DNA from: Erythrobacter sp.
GTDB taxonomy: Bacteria > Pseudomonadota > Alphaproteobacteria > Sphingomonadales > Sphingomonadaceae
Direction of reading: 5' to 3'
DNA length: 64,000 nucleotides
NCBI GenBank assembly: GCA_023653115.1
Contig: JAMNXO010000001.1
Span: forward strand, 310,001-374,000
Below are positions 27,432 to 35,975 of the stretch, in pieces. Positions within the stretch are counted from its first letter, which is position 1, and every line of letters begins with the position of its first letter. Both the position numbers and the translations under genes were made by a program. The notes beneath the pieces are model-generated. The model was not told the origin of the DNA. It saw only the letters and a program-made list of their open reading frames with translations, and searched no databases.

Positions 27432-29147
27432 ATGGCTGAAGCCGCCCTCGAACACCCCACGCGCCTGTCGCGCTGGCTGACGCTGATGGCCTCGCTGCGC
27501 CATCCCAAGACCGGCTATGTGCTGTTGTTCGGGTTCGCCTCGGGCCTGCCCTACGCGCTGCTGCTCGGCACGCTTTACGCGTGGCTGACCGACGCCAAGG
27601 TCGATGTCGAGACGATGGGCGTGTTCTCGCTGATTGGCCTCGCCTACGCCTTCAAGTTCCTGTGGTCGCCCGCACTGGACCGGGTCGATCTGCCGGGCCT
27701 GCGCAAGCTCGGCAAGCGCAAGCAGTGGATCGTGACCGCGCAATTGCTGCTGGGCGGCATTCTGGTGGTGCTGTCGCTGCTCGATCCGTTGTCCTCGCTC
27801 GGTGTGTTCTCGCTGCTGGCGGGGATCGGCGCCTTTGCCAGCGCCACACAGGACGTGGTGATCGATGCGTGGCGCGTCGATGTCGCGGACGAAGTGGCGA
27901 CAATCGACATCCTCTCGACCGTGTTCCAGATGGGCTACCGCGTCGCCGCGCTGGTGGGCGGGGCGCTCGCGCTGTTCATGGCCGAGCGGCTGGGCTGGCC
28001 GACGGTGTTCGCCAGCATGGGCGGGATCCTGCTGTTCGTGGGCTTCCTCGGCCTGTTCGCCCCGGATGCCGAGCGCAGTGCTGCCACGCTGGCGGACGAG
28101 CGCAGCAATCTCGGCACGCTGCGGCAGGCGGGCCAAATGACCCCGCGGGTGCGCGCTATGGCGCTCGGCGCGGTGGCCTTGCTGTGGGGCTGGGCGCTGG
28201 TGACGGTGCTGGTGTTCATGGTCCGCTCGCTGGCGGCAACACCCGAAACGCGGCCGGACTCGACCGAGTTCGTGACGCAGATGGGCCCGCTGATCGTGAT
28301 CGCCACCGTGGTAATCCCCGGGCTGATTGCCGGCTGGCTTGAAGCGATGCGCAAGCAGGGCCGCCATGTGCTGACCGCCGATGCGCCCGCGCGCACGGCT
28401 TACGACACCGCGCTCGATCACGGTTACCGCGCGCTGATCCTGCCCTTGGCCGAGATTATCGGGCGGCTGAAATGGGCTGCCGTGCTGGTGATCGCGCTGG
28501 TGCTGTCCTACCGCATCACTGACGCGATCTGGGGCAGCTTTGCCTACCCGTTCTATTTGGGCGAGCTGCAATATACCAAGGACGAGGTGGCGATCGCCTC
28601 CAAGTTCTTCGGGGTCGGCGCGCTGATCGTGGGCCTTGCGCTCGGCGGCACGCTGCTGACGGTGATCGGCCGCATGACCACGCTGACGCTGGGCGCGGTG
28701 ATCGCGGCGCTCACCAACCTGCTCTACGCCGATCTCGCCATTGGCGGCGCGCGGATGCAGCTGGCGAGCGACCTTACCGGCTTCACCTGGCTCGCGGGGC
28801 AATTCGGCGCGGACGACCGGATGGCGCGGCTGATGCTGACCATCGGGGCGGAGAACATCGCGGTCGGCATCGCGGGGGCGGCGTTTGTCGCCTACCTCTC
28901 GAGCGTGGTCGCCAAGGGATATAGCGCGGTGCAATATGCGCTGCTGTCCTCGCTGACGATGCTGGTGGGGACGCTGGGCCGCCCGGCGCTCGGCCAGATG
29001 ATCGAGGAGCGCGGCTATTACGACGTCTTCCTTCTGACAACCGCGATCGGACTGTTTGCTGTGGCGCTGTGCGTGCTGGAATGGGTGCGGCAGGCGCGCT
29101 CGGGCAGGCCGGAGAATGCGCCCCCGCCGGAGCCGGAACTGGTCTAG
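27432..29147 (+). CDS. AmpG-like MFS muropeptide permease
   Basis: This 571-aa polytopic membrane protein resembles AmpG. It has GFASGLPYALLLGTLYAWL near residue 35, VFSLIGLAYAFKFLWSPALDRVD near 65 and ATQDVVIDAWRVD near 140. AmpG imports GlcNAc-anhydroMurNAc peptides for cell-wall recycling and beta-lactamase induction. A central insertion and about 13-14 hydrophobic segments make it longer than the 491-aa E. coli protein. ATG codons at 27417 and 27420 are alternative starts. The 3' end converges on folC, the two stops sharing the palindrome CTAG. Confidence 0.87.
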   Translation: MAEAALEHPTRLSRWLTLMASLRHPKTGYVLLFGFASGLPYALLLGTLYAWLTDAKVDVETMGVFSLIGLAYAFKFLWSPALDRVDLPGLRKLGKRKQWIVTAQLLLGGILVVLSLLDPLSSLGVFSLLAGIGAFASATQDVVIDAWRVDVADEVATIDILSTVFQMGYRVAALVGGALALFMAERLGWPTVFASMGGILLFVGFLGLFAPDAERSAATLADERSNLGTLRQAGQMTPRVRAMALGAVALLWGWALVTVLVFMVRSLAATPETRPDSTEFVTQMGPLIVIATVVIPGLIAGWLEAMRKQGRHVLTADAPARTAYDTALDHGYRALILPLAEIIGRLKWAAVLVIALVLSYRITDAIWGSFAYPFYLGELQYTKDEVAIASKFFGVGALIVGLALGGTLLTVIGRMTTLTLGAVIAALTNLLYADLAIGGARMQLASDLTGFTWLAGQFGADDRMARLMLTIGAENIAVGIAGAAFVAYLSSVVAKGYSAVQYALLSSLTMLVGTLGRPALGQMIEERGYYDVFLLTTAIGLFAVALCVLEWVRQARSGRPENAPPPEPELV

Positions 29148-30442
29148 TCCGGCAGCTCGTCGTTGAGCCTGAGCACCTCGCCAGCGAGGTAGAGCGAACC
29201 GGCGATGAGGACGGGCAGCCCGTCATCGGCGATCATCGCCATCGCGCTCGGCACATCCGGGGCGGGGCGAGCATTGCTGCCGAAGGCCTCGGCCGCGTGC
29301 CAGTCATGCCCAGGCACCGGCACCGCAGTGATACTCGCCAGAGTGTCTGCAAGAGGGCCGATCAGCGAGGCGGGATCCTTGCCCTCGATCATCCCGATCA
29401 CGAGGTGCAGGCGCTGGCCCGCGAAGTGTGCGCCCAGCATCGCGCCTGCCTGCGGGTTGTGCCCGCCATCAAGCCAGACTTCGCGGGTGCCAGTGAGCGG
29501 CCCCGCTTTGAGACGCTGCATCCTTGCAGGCCAGCGGGTCGCCCGCATGCCTCTGGCCACAGCCAGCGGACCAACCGCCACCCGGTCCTGATGCTGGATC
29601 ATGGCGAGCGCCAGCCCGGCATTCTCCACCTGATGCGCGCCCGCTAGTGCGGGGCGAGGGATCGTGAAGGTGCCCGCCTGATCACGATACGTTGTCATGG
29701 CGCCCGGCCGCACATCCCAGGCATCGCCGCACATTGCCAGCGGTGCGCCTGCGCGAGTGGCAGCAGCAATCACCTCGCGGTTGGACTCGGGGCGGTAGGA
29801 TAGCGTCACCAGCGGCACGCCGCGCTTGGCGATTCCTGCCTTCTCGAACGCGATGCGCGCCATCGGCTCCGTGGGCACGCCGTCCTCGGGCGCGAGCAGG
29901 AAGCGTTCGTGATCGAGGCCGAGCGCGGCGATCCCGCAGGCCGCCAGCACCTCGGGTTCGAGCACATTGGTCGCATCAAACCGCCCGCCCATGCCGACTT
30001 CGACCACGCAGGCATCTGCTGGCACGCGGCTGAAGGCTAGGAAGGCTGCGGCGATGGTGACTTCGAAGAAACTCGGGCCGAGGTCCGCGCCTGCATCAAG
30101 CACCTCAGCCAGCACCGCCGCCAAAGCCTCGTCAGAGATCAGCTCCCCCGCCAGCCGGATGCGCTCGTTGTAGCGCACGAGATGCGGCGAGGTGGTGACG
30201 TGGACCTTATAGCCTTCCGCCTCCAGCATCGCGCGCAGGAAGGCGCAAGTCGATCCCTTGCCATTGGTGCCCGCCACGTGGAACACCGGGGGCAGCGCAC
30301 GATGCGGATTGCCGAGACGGTCCAGCAGGGCGCGGATCGTCTCCAGCCCCAGCCGTCCCTGCGGCACGCTGAGCGCGCTCAGCCGATCAAGCTGCGCCTG
30401 AACGCGCGGGTCGTCCGACCGTCCGAAATCGAGCGGTTTCAC
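29144..30442 (-). CDS. folC: Bifunctional dihydrofolate synthase/folylpolyglutamate synthase
   Basis: This 432-aa Mur-ligase-family enzyme adds glutamate to dihydropteroate and then to folates. The ATP-binding loop is VAGTNGKGSTCAFLR (~54-68), followed by TTSPHLVRYNERIRL, VEVGMGGRFDATNVL and LDGGHNPQAG. It is the last gene of the pyrF-trpF-trpB-trpA-accD-folC run and begins with a GTG 13 bases after accD. The accD-folC pairing is widely conserved in proteobacteria. Confidence 0.95.
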   Translation of the reverse strand: MKPLDFGRSDDPRVQAQLDRLSALSVPQGRLGLETIRALLDRLGNPHRALPPVFHVAGTNGKGSTCAFLRAMLEAEGYKVHVTTSPHLVRYNERIRLAGELISDEALAAVLAEVLDAGADLGPSFFEVTIAAAFLAFSRVPADACVVEVGMGGRFDATNVLEPEVLAACGIAALGLDHERFLLAPEDGVPTEPMARIAFEKAGIAKRGVPLVTLSYRPESNREVIAAATRAGAPLAMCGDAWDVRPGAMTTYRDQAGTFTIPRPALAGAHQVENAGLALAMIQHQDRVAVGPLAVARGMRATRWPARMQRLKAGPLTGTREVWLDGGHNPQAGAMLGAHFAGQRLHLVIGMIEGKDPASLIGPLADTLASITAVPVPGHDWHAAEAFGSNARPAPDVPSAMAMIADDGLPVLIAGSLYLAGEVLRLNDELPD

Positions 30443-30455
30443 GGCAAGGCGCGGG

Positions 30456-31307
30456 TCAGGCCGCCTTCACGGGTTGAAGATAGTCGAGCACCTGCGCCAG
30501 CGTCGCCTTCAGCTCCCAGCGCGGCACCACCATATCGACCATGCCGTGCTTGTGGAGATATTCGGCACGCTGGAAGCCCTCGGGCAGCTGCTCGCGGATC
30601 GTGTCCTGGATCACGCGCTGGCCCGCAAAGCCGATCAGCGCGCCCGGCTCGGCAATGTGAATGTCGCCGAGCATCGCGTAGCTCGCGGTCACCCCGCCGG
30701 TGGTCGGGTCAGTCAGCACCACGATATAGGGCAGGCCTGCGGTCTTCAGCCGCCGCGTCATCACTGTCGCGCGCGGCATCTGCATCAGGGAGAGGATACC
30801 CTCCTGCATCCGCGCGCCGCCCGCCGCCGTCACCACGATATAGGCGCAGTGGCGATCCAGCGCCTTTTGCGCGCCCTCGCAGAAGGCCTGTCCCACGGCC
30901 ATGCCCATCGAGCCGCCCATGAAGCTGAAGTCCTGCACGCCGACCACGGCAGGCCGGTTGTCGATCATGCCCGAGCCGACCACGAAGGCATCCTCATGCG
31001 GGTTCGCCGCGCGCGCGGCCTTGAGGCGATCAGTGTACTTCTTGGTGTCCTTGAACTGCAGCGGGTCTTCGGTGACCTTGGGGAGCGGCAGCAGCTCGAA
31101 ACCGGGATCAAGCAGCAGCCCCAGCCGCGCATCCGCGCCGATCCGCCCGTGATGCTCGCATTTCGGGCAGACGCTGAGGTTGTCTTCGTACTCGGCGACG
31201 AACAGCATTTCCTGGCACGAGGGGCACTTGATCCACAGATCCTTCTCCGTGGTCTTCTTCTCGTTGCTGAAGCCGAGCGTGCTGCGGACGCGGGTGAACC
31301 AGTTCAT
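30456..31307 (-). CDS. accD: Acetyl-CoA carboxylase, carboxyltransferase subunit beta
   Basis: This 283-aa subunit pairs with AccA to transfer the carboxyl group from biotin to acetyl-CoA, the first step of fatty acid synthesis. The N-terminal zinc ribbon is intact (CPSCQEML ... CPKCEHH, about residues 28-53). The crotonase-like core includes [29 protein letters not shown] and [16 protein letters not shown]. The ATG overlaps the trpA stop by four bases. Confidence 0.97.
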   Translation of the reverse strand: MNWFTRVRSTLGFSNEKKTTEKDLWIKCPSCQEMLFVAEYEDNLSVCPKCEHHGRIGADARLGLLLDPGFELLPLPKVTEDPLQFKDTKKYTDRLKAARAANPHEDAFVVGSGMIDNRPAVVGVQDFSFMGGSMGMAVGQAFCEGAQKALDRHCAYIVVTAAGGARMQEGILSLMQMPRATVMTRRLKTAGLPYIVVLTDPTTGGVTASYAMLGDIHIAEPGALIGFAGQRVIQDTIREQLPEGFQRAEYLHKHGMVDMVVPRWELKATLAQVLDYLQPVKAA

Positions 31308-32101
31308 TCGGTTTGCTCCTGTCGGGCGGCGTGGACGGCCGCGGCGAGGGCCGAAGTCAGCTCCCTTAGCTTGGCCGGAGCGTTAGCGCCATATTCGCCG
31401 CAGATTTCCACCAGCGCCGAGCCGACCACGACCCCATCTGCCACCTTGGCGATAGCAGCGGCCTGCTCGGGCGTGCGCACGCCGAAGCCGACCGCGATCG
31501 GCAGGGTGGTCGATTGCTTGAGCCGTGCCACGGCCTTTTCGATGCTCGCCTGCACGGCCTGCTGCTTGCCGGTGATCCCGGCGACCGAGACGTAATAGAG
31601 GAACCCTTCGGAGCCCGCGAGCACCTGCGGCAGGCGCGCGGCGTCGGTGGTGGGGGTGGCGAGGCGGATCGGGGCGATGCCCTTGGCGCGCAGAGCCGGG
31701 CCGAGCGCGTCGTCCTCCTCGGGCGGAATGTCGACGCAGATCACGCCGTCCACGCCCGCAGCAGCAGCGGCCTCAGCGAACCATTCCGGCCCGCGCCGCA
31801 CCATCGGGTTGGCATAGCCCATCAGCACCAGCGGCACCTGCGGGTGCCGGGCGCGGAATTCGGTGGCGTAGCGCAGCACGTCGGCGGTGGTGGTGCCTGC
31901 GCCGAGGCTGCGCAGATTGGCGCTCTGGATCGCGGAGCCATCGGCCATCGGATCGGTGAAGGGCATGCCCAGCTCGATCACATCCGCGCCAGCTTCCACC
32001 AGCGCATCGAGATTGGCCGCGGTGTCGCCATCACCCGCGGTGATGAAGCAGACGAGCGCGGGGCGGGGGGCGGCGAAAGTTGTGGCGAGGCGGTTAGTCA
32101 T
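31304..32101 (-). CDS. trpA: Tryptophan synthase alpha chain
   Basis: This 265-aa TIM barrel converts indole-3-glycerol phosphate to indole and glyceraldehyde-3-phosphate, passing indole to TrpB. The catalytic Glu is in [15 protein letters not shown] (~47-61) and the catalytic Asp in ICVDIPPEE (~122-130). The phosphate site GFGVRTPEQ and VVVGSALVE are present. The start is the ATG at 32101, where homology begins; it overlaps the stop of a small membrane-protein gene by four bases. Unusually, trpA is separated from trpB by that gene and a palindromic repeat. Confidence 0.97.
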   Translation of the reverse strand: MTNRLATTFAAPRPALVCFITAGDGDTAANLDALVEAGADVIELGMPFTDPMADGSAIQSANLRSLGAGTTTADVLRYATEFRARHPQVPLVLMGYANPMVRRGPEWFAEAAAAAGVDGVICVDIPPEEDDALGPALRAKGIAPIRLATPTTDAARLPQVLAGSEGFLYYVSVAGITGKQQAVQASIEKAVARLKQSTTLPIAVGFGVRTPEQAAAIAKVADGVVVGSALVEICGEYGANAPAKLRELTSALAAAVHAARQEQTE

Positions 32102-32319
32102 TTCGCAGAGGTCCACCAAGCCCATGTAGTCACCACCATACAAATCCCGAAAGCAACGATAAACACCAGTATCGCCCAAATCTCAGTTGCCGATGGAAAC
32201 ACATCTGCAAAACTGTCACTACCAAACCGCGCTTCTTCTGCGATGTGTCTGGTTGCCAACGAACCAAGCATGACAACTTGGAGCAGAAGCACAATTGCTA
32301 ACTTCCAATCTCTCTTCAC
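32098..32319 (-). CDS. Small two-helix membrane protein of unknown function
   Basis: This 73-aa protein begins with a GTG and basic MKRDWK. It has hydrophobic helices at about residues 7-22 and 46-68 joined by a polar loop rich in Glu, Ser and Phe. GC content is visibly lower than in all its neighbours (close to half G+C by eye), suggesting recent acquisition. It overlaps trpA by four bases (ATGA), so it is placed to be co-translated with trpA. I recognise no family. The GTG has only a weak GGGG seven bases upstream. Confidence 0.6.
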   Translation of the reverse strand: MKRDWKLAIVLLLQVVMLGSLATRHIAEEARFGSDSFADVFPSATEIWAILVFIVAFGICMVVTTWAWWTSAK

Positions 32320-32344
32320 GATGTGACCCCAGACATTAATGCAT

Positions 32345-32423
32345 CGTCATTGCGAGCGTAGCGAAGCAATCCATGGACCAGCGCCATGGATTGCCGCGTC
32401 GCCTTCGGCTCCTCGCAATGACG
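32345..32423. repeat. REP-like imperfect palindrome, copy 1
   Basis: Outer arms CGTCATTGCGAG (32345-32356) and CTCGCAATGACG (32412-32423) are perfect complements. Inner arms GCAATCCATGG (32366-32376) and CCATGGATTGC (32384-32394) are also perfect, with a 7-base loop. A sub-hairpin (GCC-TTC-GGC) lies in the right half. It sits between trpB and the small membrane-protein gene. A second, inverted copy is at 61686-61762. Sequences starting CGTCATTGCGAGC are common as dispersed palindromes in many bacteria. Confidence 0.85.
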
Positions 32424-32434
32424 AGCGGTGGGCC

Positions 32435-33682
32435 TCAAAGCTCCACCCCAAGCTTCTCCGCCACGGTGAAGATGTCCTTGTCACCGCGCCCGCACAGATT
32501 CATCAGCACGATGCTGTCCTTGGGCATGGTCGGCGCGACCTTCGCTACTGCCGCTATGGCGTGCGAGGGTTCCAGTGCGGGGATGATCCCCTCGGTGCGG
32601 CAGAGCAGCTGGAAGCCTTCCAGCGCCTCGTCATCGGTGACGGCGGTGTAGTCGACGCGGCCCGATTCCTTGAGCCACGCGTGCTCTGGCCCGATGCCGG
32701 GGTAATCGAGGCCTGCGCTAATCGAGTGGCCTTCGGTGATCTGGCCGTCTGCGTCCTGCAGCAGATAGGTGCGGTTGCCGTGGAGCACGCCGGGCGATCC
32801 GCCGAGCAGGCTGGCGGCGTGTTCGTCGCCGTCGAGGCCGTGGCCCGCCGCTTCGACACCGAGCATCTTCACCGAGGGATCATCGAGGAAGGGGTGGAAC
32901 AGCCCCAGCGCATTCGATCCGCCGCCGATGCAGGCGACCAGCAGGTCGGGCAGGCGGCCGGTGCGGCTCAGCATCTGCGCGCGCGCTTCCTTGCCGATCA
33001 CGCTCTGGAAGTTGCGGACCATCTCCGGATAGGGGTGCGGACCGGCGGCGGTGCCGATGATGTAGAAGGTGTCGTGGACATTCGCGACCCAGTCGCGCAG
33101 CCCTTCGTTCATCGCGTCCTTCAGCGTCGCGCCGCCGCTGGTGACAGGGATCACTTCGGCGCCCAGCAGCTTCATGCGGAACACGTTGGGCGCCTGCCGC
33201 TTCACGTCCTCGGCGCCCATGTAGATCACGCAAGGCAGGCCGAAGCGCGCGCACACCGTGGCGGTGGCGACCCCGTGCTGGCCCGCGCCGGTCTCAGCGA
33301 TGATGCGGGTCTTGCCCATGCGCATCGCCAGCAGGATTTGCCCGATGCAATTGTTGATCTTGTGCGCGCCCGTGTGATTGAGCTCGTCGCGCTTGAACCA
33401 CACCTGCGCGCCGCCCCCAGGATTCCCTTGGGAATCCGCCAGCAAACGGAGCTCTTCGGTGATGCGCGGGGCGAAGTAGAGCGGGCTGGGGCGGCCGACA
33501 TAATGCTCCAGCAGGTCGTCAAATTCGGCCTGGAATGCCGGATCGGCCTGCGCCTTGCGATATTCGCGATCGAGATCGAGCACCAGCGGCATCAGCGTCT
33601 CGGCGACATAGCGTCCGCCGAACTGGCCGAAATGGCCGCGGTCATCAGGCTGGGTGCGGAAGGAATTGAGGTGCGTGTTCAT
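32435..33682 (-). CDS. trpB: Tryptophan synthase beta chain
   Basis: This 415-aa PLP enzyme condenses indole with serine to make tryptophan. It shows [15 protein letters not shown] at the N-terminus, the PLP-lysine block [13 protein letters not shown] (~90-102), [10 protein letters not shown] (~119-128) and the phosphate-binding [10 protein letters not shown]. The ATG at 33682 overlaps the trpF stop by four bases; the frame is open further upstream but without homology. About 115 bases with a palindromic repeat follow before the next gene, which may reduce trpA expression relative to trpB. Confidence 0.98.
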   Translation of the reverse strand: MNTHLNSFRTQPDDRGHFGQFGGRYVAETLMPLVLDLDREYRKAQADPAFQAEFDDLLEHYVGRPSPLYFAPRITEELRLLADSQGNPGGGAQVWFKRDELNHTGAHKINNCIGQILLAMRMGKTRIIAETGAGQHGVATATVCARFGLPCVIYMGAEDVKRQAPNVFRMKLLGAEVIPVTSGGATLKDAMNEGLRDWVANVHDTFYIIGTAAGPHPYPEMVRNFQSVIGKEARAQMLSRTGRLPDLLVACIGGGSNALGLFHPFLDDPSVKMLGVEAAGHGLDGDEHAASLLGGSPGVLHGNRTYLLQDADGQITEGHSISAGLDYPGIGPEHAWLKESGRVDYTAVTDDEALEGFQLLCRTEGIIPALEPSHAIAAVAKVAPTMPKDSIVLMNLCGRGDKDIFTVAEKLGVEL

Positions 33683-34311
33683 AGGCGGGCGGCTTTGCAG
33701 AAGGCGGCGATTCTGTCCACGTCCTTGATGCCGGGCGCGCTTTCGACGCCGGAGGACGTGTCGACGAGCGGCGCGCTGGTGAGGCGGATGGCCTCCGCGA
33801 CATTGGCGGGGGTGAGCCCGCCGGCAAGGCCCCACGGTGTCGGCGCCTTGTAGGCTTTGAGCAGATCCCAGTCGAAGCGCGTGCCATTGCCGCCGGGCAG
33901 GCCCGAGGCGGGCGCATCAAACAGCAGCCGGTCAGCCGCACCGTGGAAGCGGGCGGCGTCCGCAAGCGATTCTGCGTCCCGCACGCCGAGCGCGCGCCAT
34001 GCGGCGATGCCGGTCGCAGCGCGAAAGCGGGCGAGGGTTTCGGGCGTTTCGCTGCCGTGGAACTGCACGACATCAGGGCGCACCTCGCGCACCGCCTCGG
34101 CAAGTAGCGCGGACGAAGGGTTCACCACCAGCAGCACCGTCTTGACGTGCGGCGGTATCAACCCGCGCAGCCGCGCAGCATCGGCGAGGCTCAGATGGCG
34201 CGGGCTCTTTTCGAAATGGACGAGGCCGACATAATCCGCGCCTGCCTGCACCGCAGCGGCGAGGGTTTCGGGGGTCGAAAGCCCGCAGATTTTGACAAGT
34301 GCGCCCGGCAT
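33679..34311 (-). CDS. trpF: Phosphoribosylanthranilate isomerase
   Basis: This 210-aa TIM-barrel enzyme performs the Amadori rearrangement of N-(5-phosphoribosyl)anthranilate in tryptophan synthesis. The catalytic Cys is in [11 protein letters not shown] (~6-16) and the catalytic Asp in LLFDAPASG (~128-136). [10 protein letters not shown] and [11 protein letters not shown] form the phosphate site. The ATG at 34311 matches the family start. It ends in a four-base overlap with trpB. trpE, trpD and trpC are not in the window. Confidence 0.96.
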   Translation of the reverse strand: MPGALVKICGLSTPETLAAAVQAGADYVGLVHFEKSPRHLSLADAARLRGLIPPHVKTVLLVVNPSSALLAEAVREVRPDVVQFHGSETPETLARFRAATGIAAWRALGVRDAESLADAARFHGAADRLLFDAPASGLPGGNGTRFDWDLLKAYKAPTPWGLAGGLTPANVAEAIRLTSAPLVDTSSGVESAPGIKDVDRIAAFCKAARL

Positions 34312-34321
34312 CGCAGCGTCC

Positions 34322-34828
34322 CTACGCGGCTCCGAGCGGCTTTTCCAGCACCGCAAAGGTCACCGGCGGATCGCGCAGCACGGGGAAGGGGCGCGTCTCG
34401 CCGGTGCGCCGATAACCGCGCCGCTCATACCACGCGATCAGGCTGTCACGGCTGTCGATCACGGTCATCTCCATCGCGGCGATGCCCAGCCTTCGGGCGT
34501 GGTCTTCCGCCGCATCGAGCAGCCGCCGCCCGAGGCCTGACGACTGGAGCAGCGGGGAAACACACAGCATCCCGAGATAGCCCAGCGTCCCGTCCTTGCG
34601 GGTGACCGCCACGCAGCCGATCAGCTGATCATCATCCCGCGCGGTCAGGATCGTGACGGCAGGATCGTCCAGCAGCGCCTCGACCTCGCCCGGCGCGGTC
34701 CGCTCGTCATCGAGAATATCCGCCTCGTGGTTCCACCCCTGACGCGCCGAATCCCCGCGATAGGCGGCTTCGAGCAGGGCCTTCAACGCGGGCGCGTCCT
34801 CCGAGGACGCCTCCACAATGGCGATCAA
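34322..34828 (-). CDS. GNAT family N-acetyltransferase
   Basis: This 168-aa acetyltransferase has the GNAT core: LGYLGMLCVSPLLQSSGLGRRLLDAAEDHA (split near residues 80-110) contains the acetyl-CoA loop QSSGLGRR. IAWYERRGYRRTGETRPFP at the C-terminus is the usual beta-6/7 segment. The substrate is unknown. I propose a TTG start at 34828 because it overlaps the pyrF stop (TTGA); a GTG 12 bases downstream is possible. It lies between pyrF and trpF on the same strand, ten bases from trpF. Confidence 0.82.
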   Translation of the reverse strand: MIAIVEASSEDAPALKALLEAAYRGDSARQGWNHEADILDDERTAPGEVEALLDDPAVTILTARDDDQLIGCVAVTRKDGTLGYLGMLCVSPLLQSSGLGRRLLDAAEDHARRLGIAAMEMTVIDSRDSLIAWYERRGYRRTGETRPFPVLRDPPVTFAVLEKPLGAA

Positions 34829-35499
34829 AGCGTGCCCTCGATTGCCCGCGCCGCTGCCACCGGATCCTCCGCACGGCTGATCGGGCGGCCGATTACCAGC
34901 ACGCTCGCGCCATTGTCGCGCGCCTGACGGGGGGTGACGACGCGCTTCTGGTCGCCGGTGCCGCCGCCAGTGGGGCGCAGGCCGGGGACAACGAAGTAGC
35001 CGTCTTTCCAGGCCTTCTTGACCATGCCGACCTCTTGGCCCGAGCACACGATCCCGTCGAGCCCCGCCGCATGGGCAAGCTCAGCCAGCCGCATCACCTG
35101 CGTTTCGGCGCTGCCATAGACCCCGGTGGCGGTCAGATCATTGGTGTCGAGGCTGGTGAGCATGGTCACTGCCACCACCTTGGTGCCGTTGGCGGCGGCT
35201 GCCTTGGCATCCTCCATCATCGCGCGCCCGCCGCTGGCGTGGACGGTGACGATCGCGGGTTCATAGACATGGATCGCCTGCATCGCGGCGGCGACCGTGT
35301 TGGGGATGTCGTGAAACTTGAGATCAAGGAAGATCGGCAGGCCGAGATGCGCGATCTCATGCACGCCGTGGCTGCCGTGGGCGCAGAAGAACTCGAGGCC
35401 GAGCTTCACGCCGCCGATATGCGCCTTGACCTTGCTGACCAGCGCCTTGGCGGGCTCAAGCTGCGGAATGTCGAGCGCGAGATAGACCGGATTGCTCAT
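34825..35499 (-). CDS. pyrF: Orotidine 5'-phosphate decarboxylase
   Basis: This 224-aa enzyme makes UMP from OMP, the last step of pyrimidine synthesis. The catalytic charged network is in FLDLKFHDIPNTV (~57-69), and the phosphate/pyrimidine-binding segments ALDIPQLEPA and VPGLRP are present near the ends. The ATG overlaps the stop of the lapA-like gene by four bases. It is followed by a coupled GNAT gene. Confidence 0.96.
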   Translation of the reverse strand: MSNPVYLALDIPQLEPAKALVSKVKAHIGGVKLGLEFFCAHGSHGVHEIAHLGLPIFLDLKFHDIPNTVAAAMQAIHVYEPAIVTVHASGGRAMMEDAKAAAANGTKVVAVTMLTSLDTNDLTATGVYGSAETQVMRLAELAHAAGLDGIVCSGQEVGMVKKAWKDGYFVVPGLRPTGGGTGDQKRVVTPRQARDNGASVLVIGRPISRAEDPVAAARAIEGTL

Positions 35500-35885
35500 T
35501 CGCCCGCTCCCGCATCGGCAATGTCTGACGGGCTCAACGGATCGGCGGTTTCTGCCGGTTTTGTCACAGGATTATCCACAGGTGTATCGACAGGAGTGGC
35601 GGAGGTCGCCGGGGTTTGCGGTTCGTGATGGCGGGCGAGCGCAGTGTGCTTGAGCGAGTTCTCCAGCGCCTTGACCCGGCGATTGAGGCCCCATTTCACG
35701 CTGAGGTGATAGGCCCAGAGCGGCACGAATCCGAGCGCGAAGGCCAGCAGCACCAGCACCGGCACCTTGGTTTCCAGCACGAGATTCTGCCACAGCGTCA
35801 GTTCGACCGGCTGCCAATTGTAGATCGCAAAGATCAGGAAGCCGACGGCGGCGAGAACCCAGATGATGGTGCGTAGGATCTTCAC
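35496..35885 (-). CDS. LapA/DUF1049 family membrane protein
   Basis: This 129-aa protein has two membrane helices (about 5-24 and 42-63) flanking YNWQPVELTLWQNL, the typical lipopolysaccharide-assembly-protein-A domain. A short coiled segment (NRRVKALENSLKH) and a disordered Pro/Thr/Asp tail follow. E. coli LapA works with LapB to regulate LPS synthesis through FtsH/LpxC, but no lapB is nearby. In many alphaproteobacteria it follows ihfB and rpsA; here rpsA is about 13 kb away. The start is a GTG. Confidence 0.88.
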   Translation of the reverse strand: MKILRTIIWVLAAVGFLIFAIYNWQPVELTLWQNLVLETKVPVLVLLAFALGFVPLWAYHLSVKWGLNRRVKALENSLKHTALARHHEPQTPATSATPVDTPVDNPVTKPAETADPLSPSDIADAGAGE

Positions 35886-35975
35886 GTCGCGCGCCTCTCC
35901 CGATGGCCCAGTGCGCCGCCGAACCTAGGCGATTTGACGCCTGTGTCCAGCATCCACGCCTGCGGGCGCAGGGCC

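Noticed and set aside
32339-33853. 504-codon plus-strand frame that begins inside the palindromic repeat
   Set aside because: It is antisense to trpB; the apparent start lies in the repeat and the product resembles no family.
34829-35047. 73-codon N-terminal extension of the GNAT gene
   Set aside because: It lies in another frame over pyrF coding sequence and is Arg/Pro-rich without GNAT similarity; the TTG overlapping the pyrF stop is a better start.
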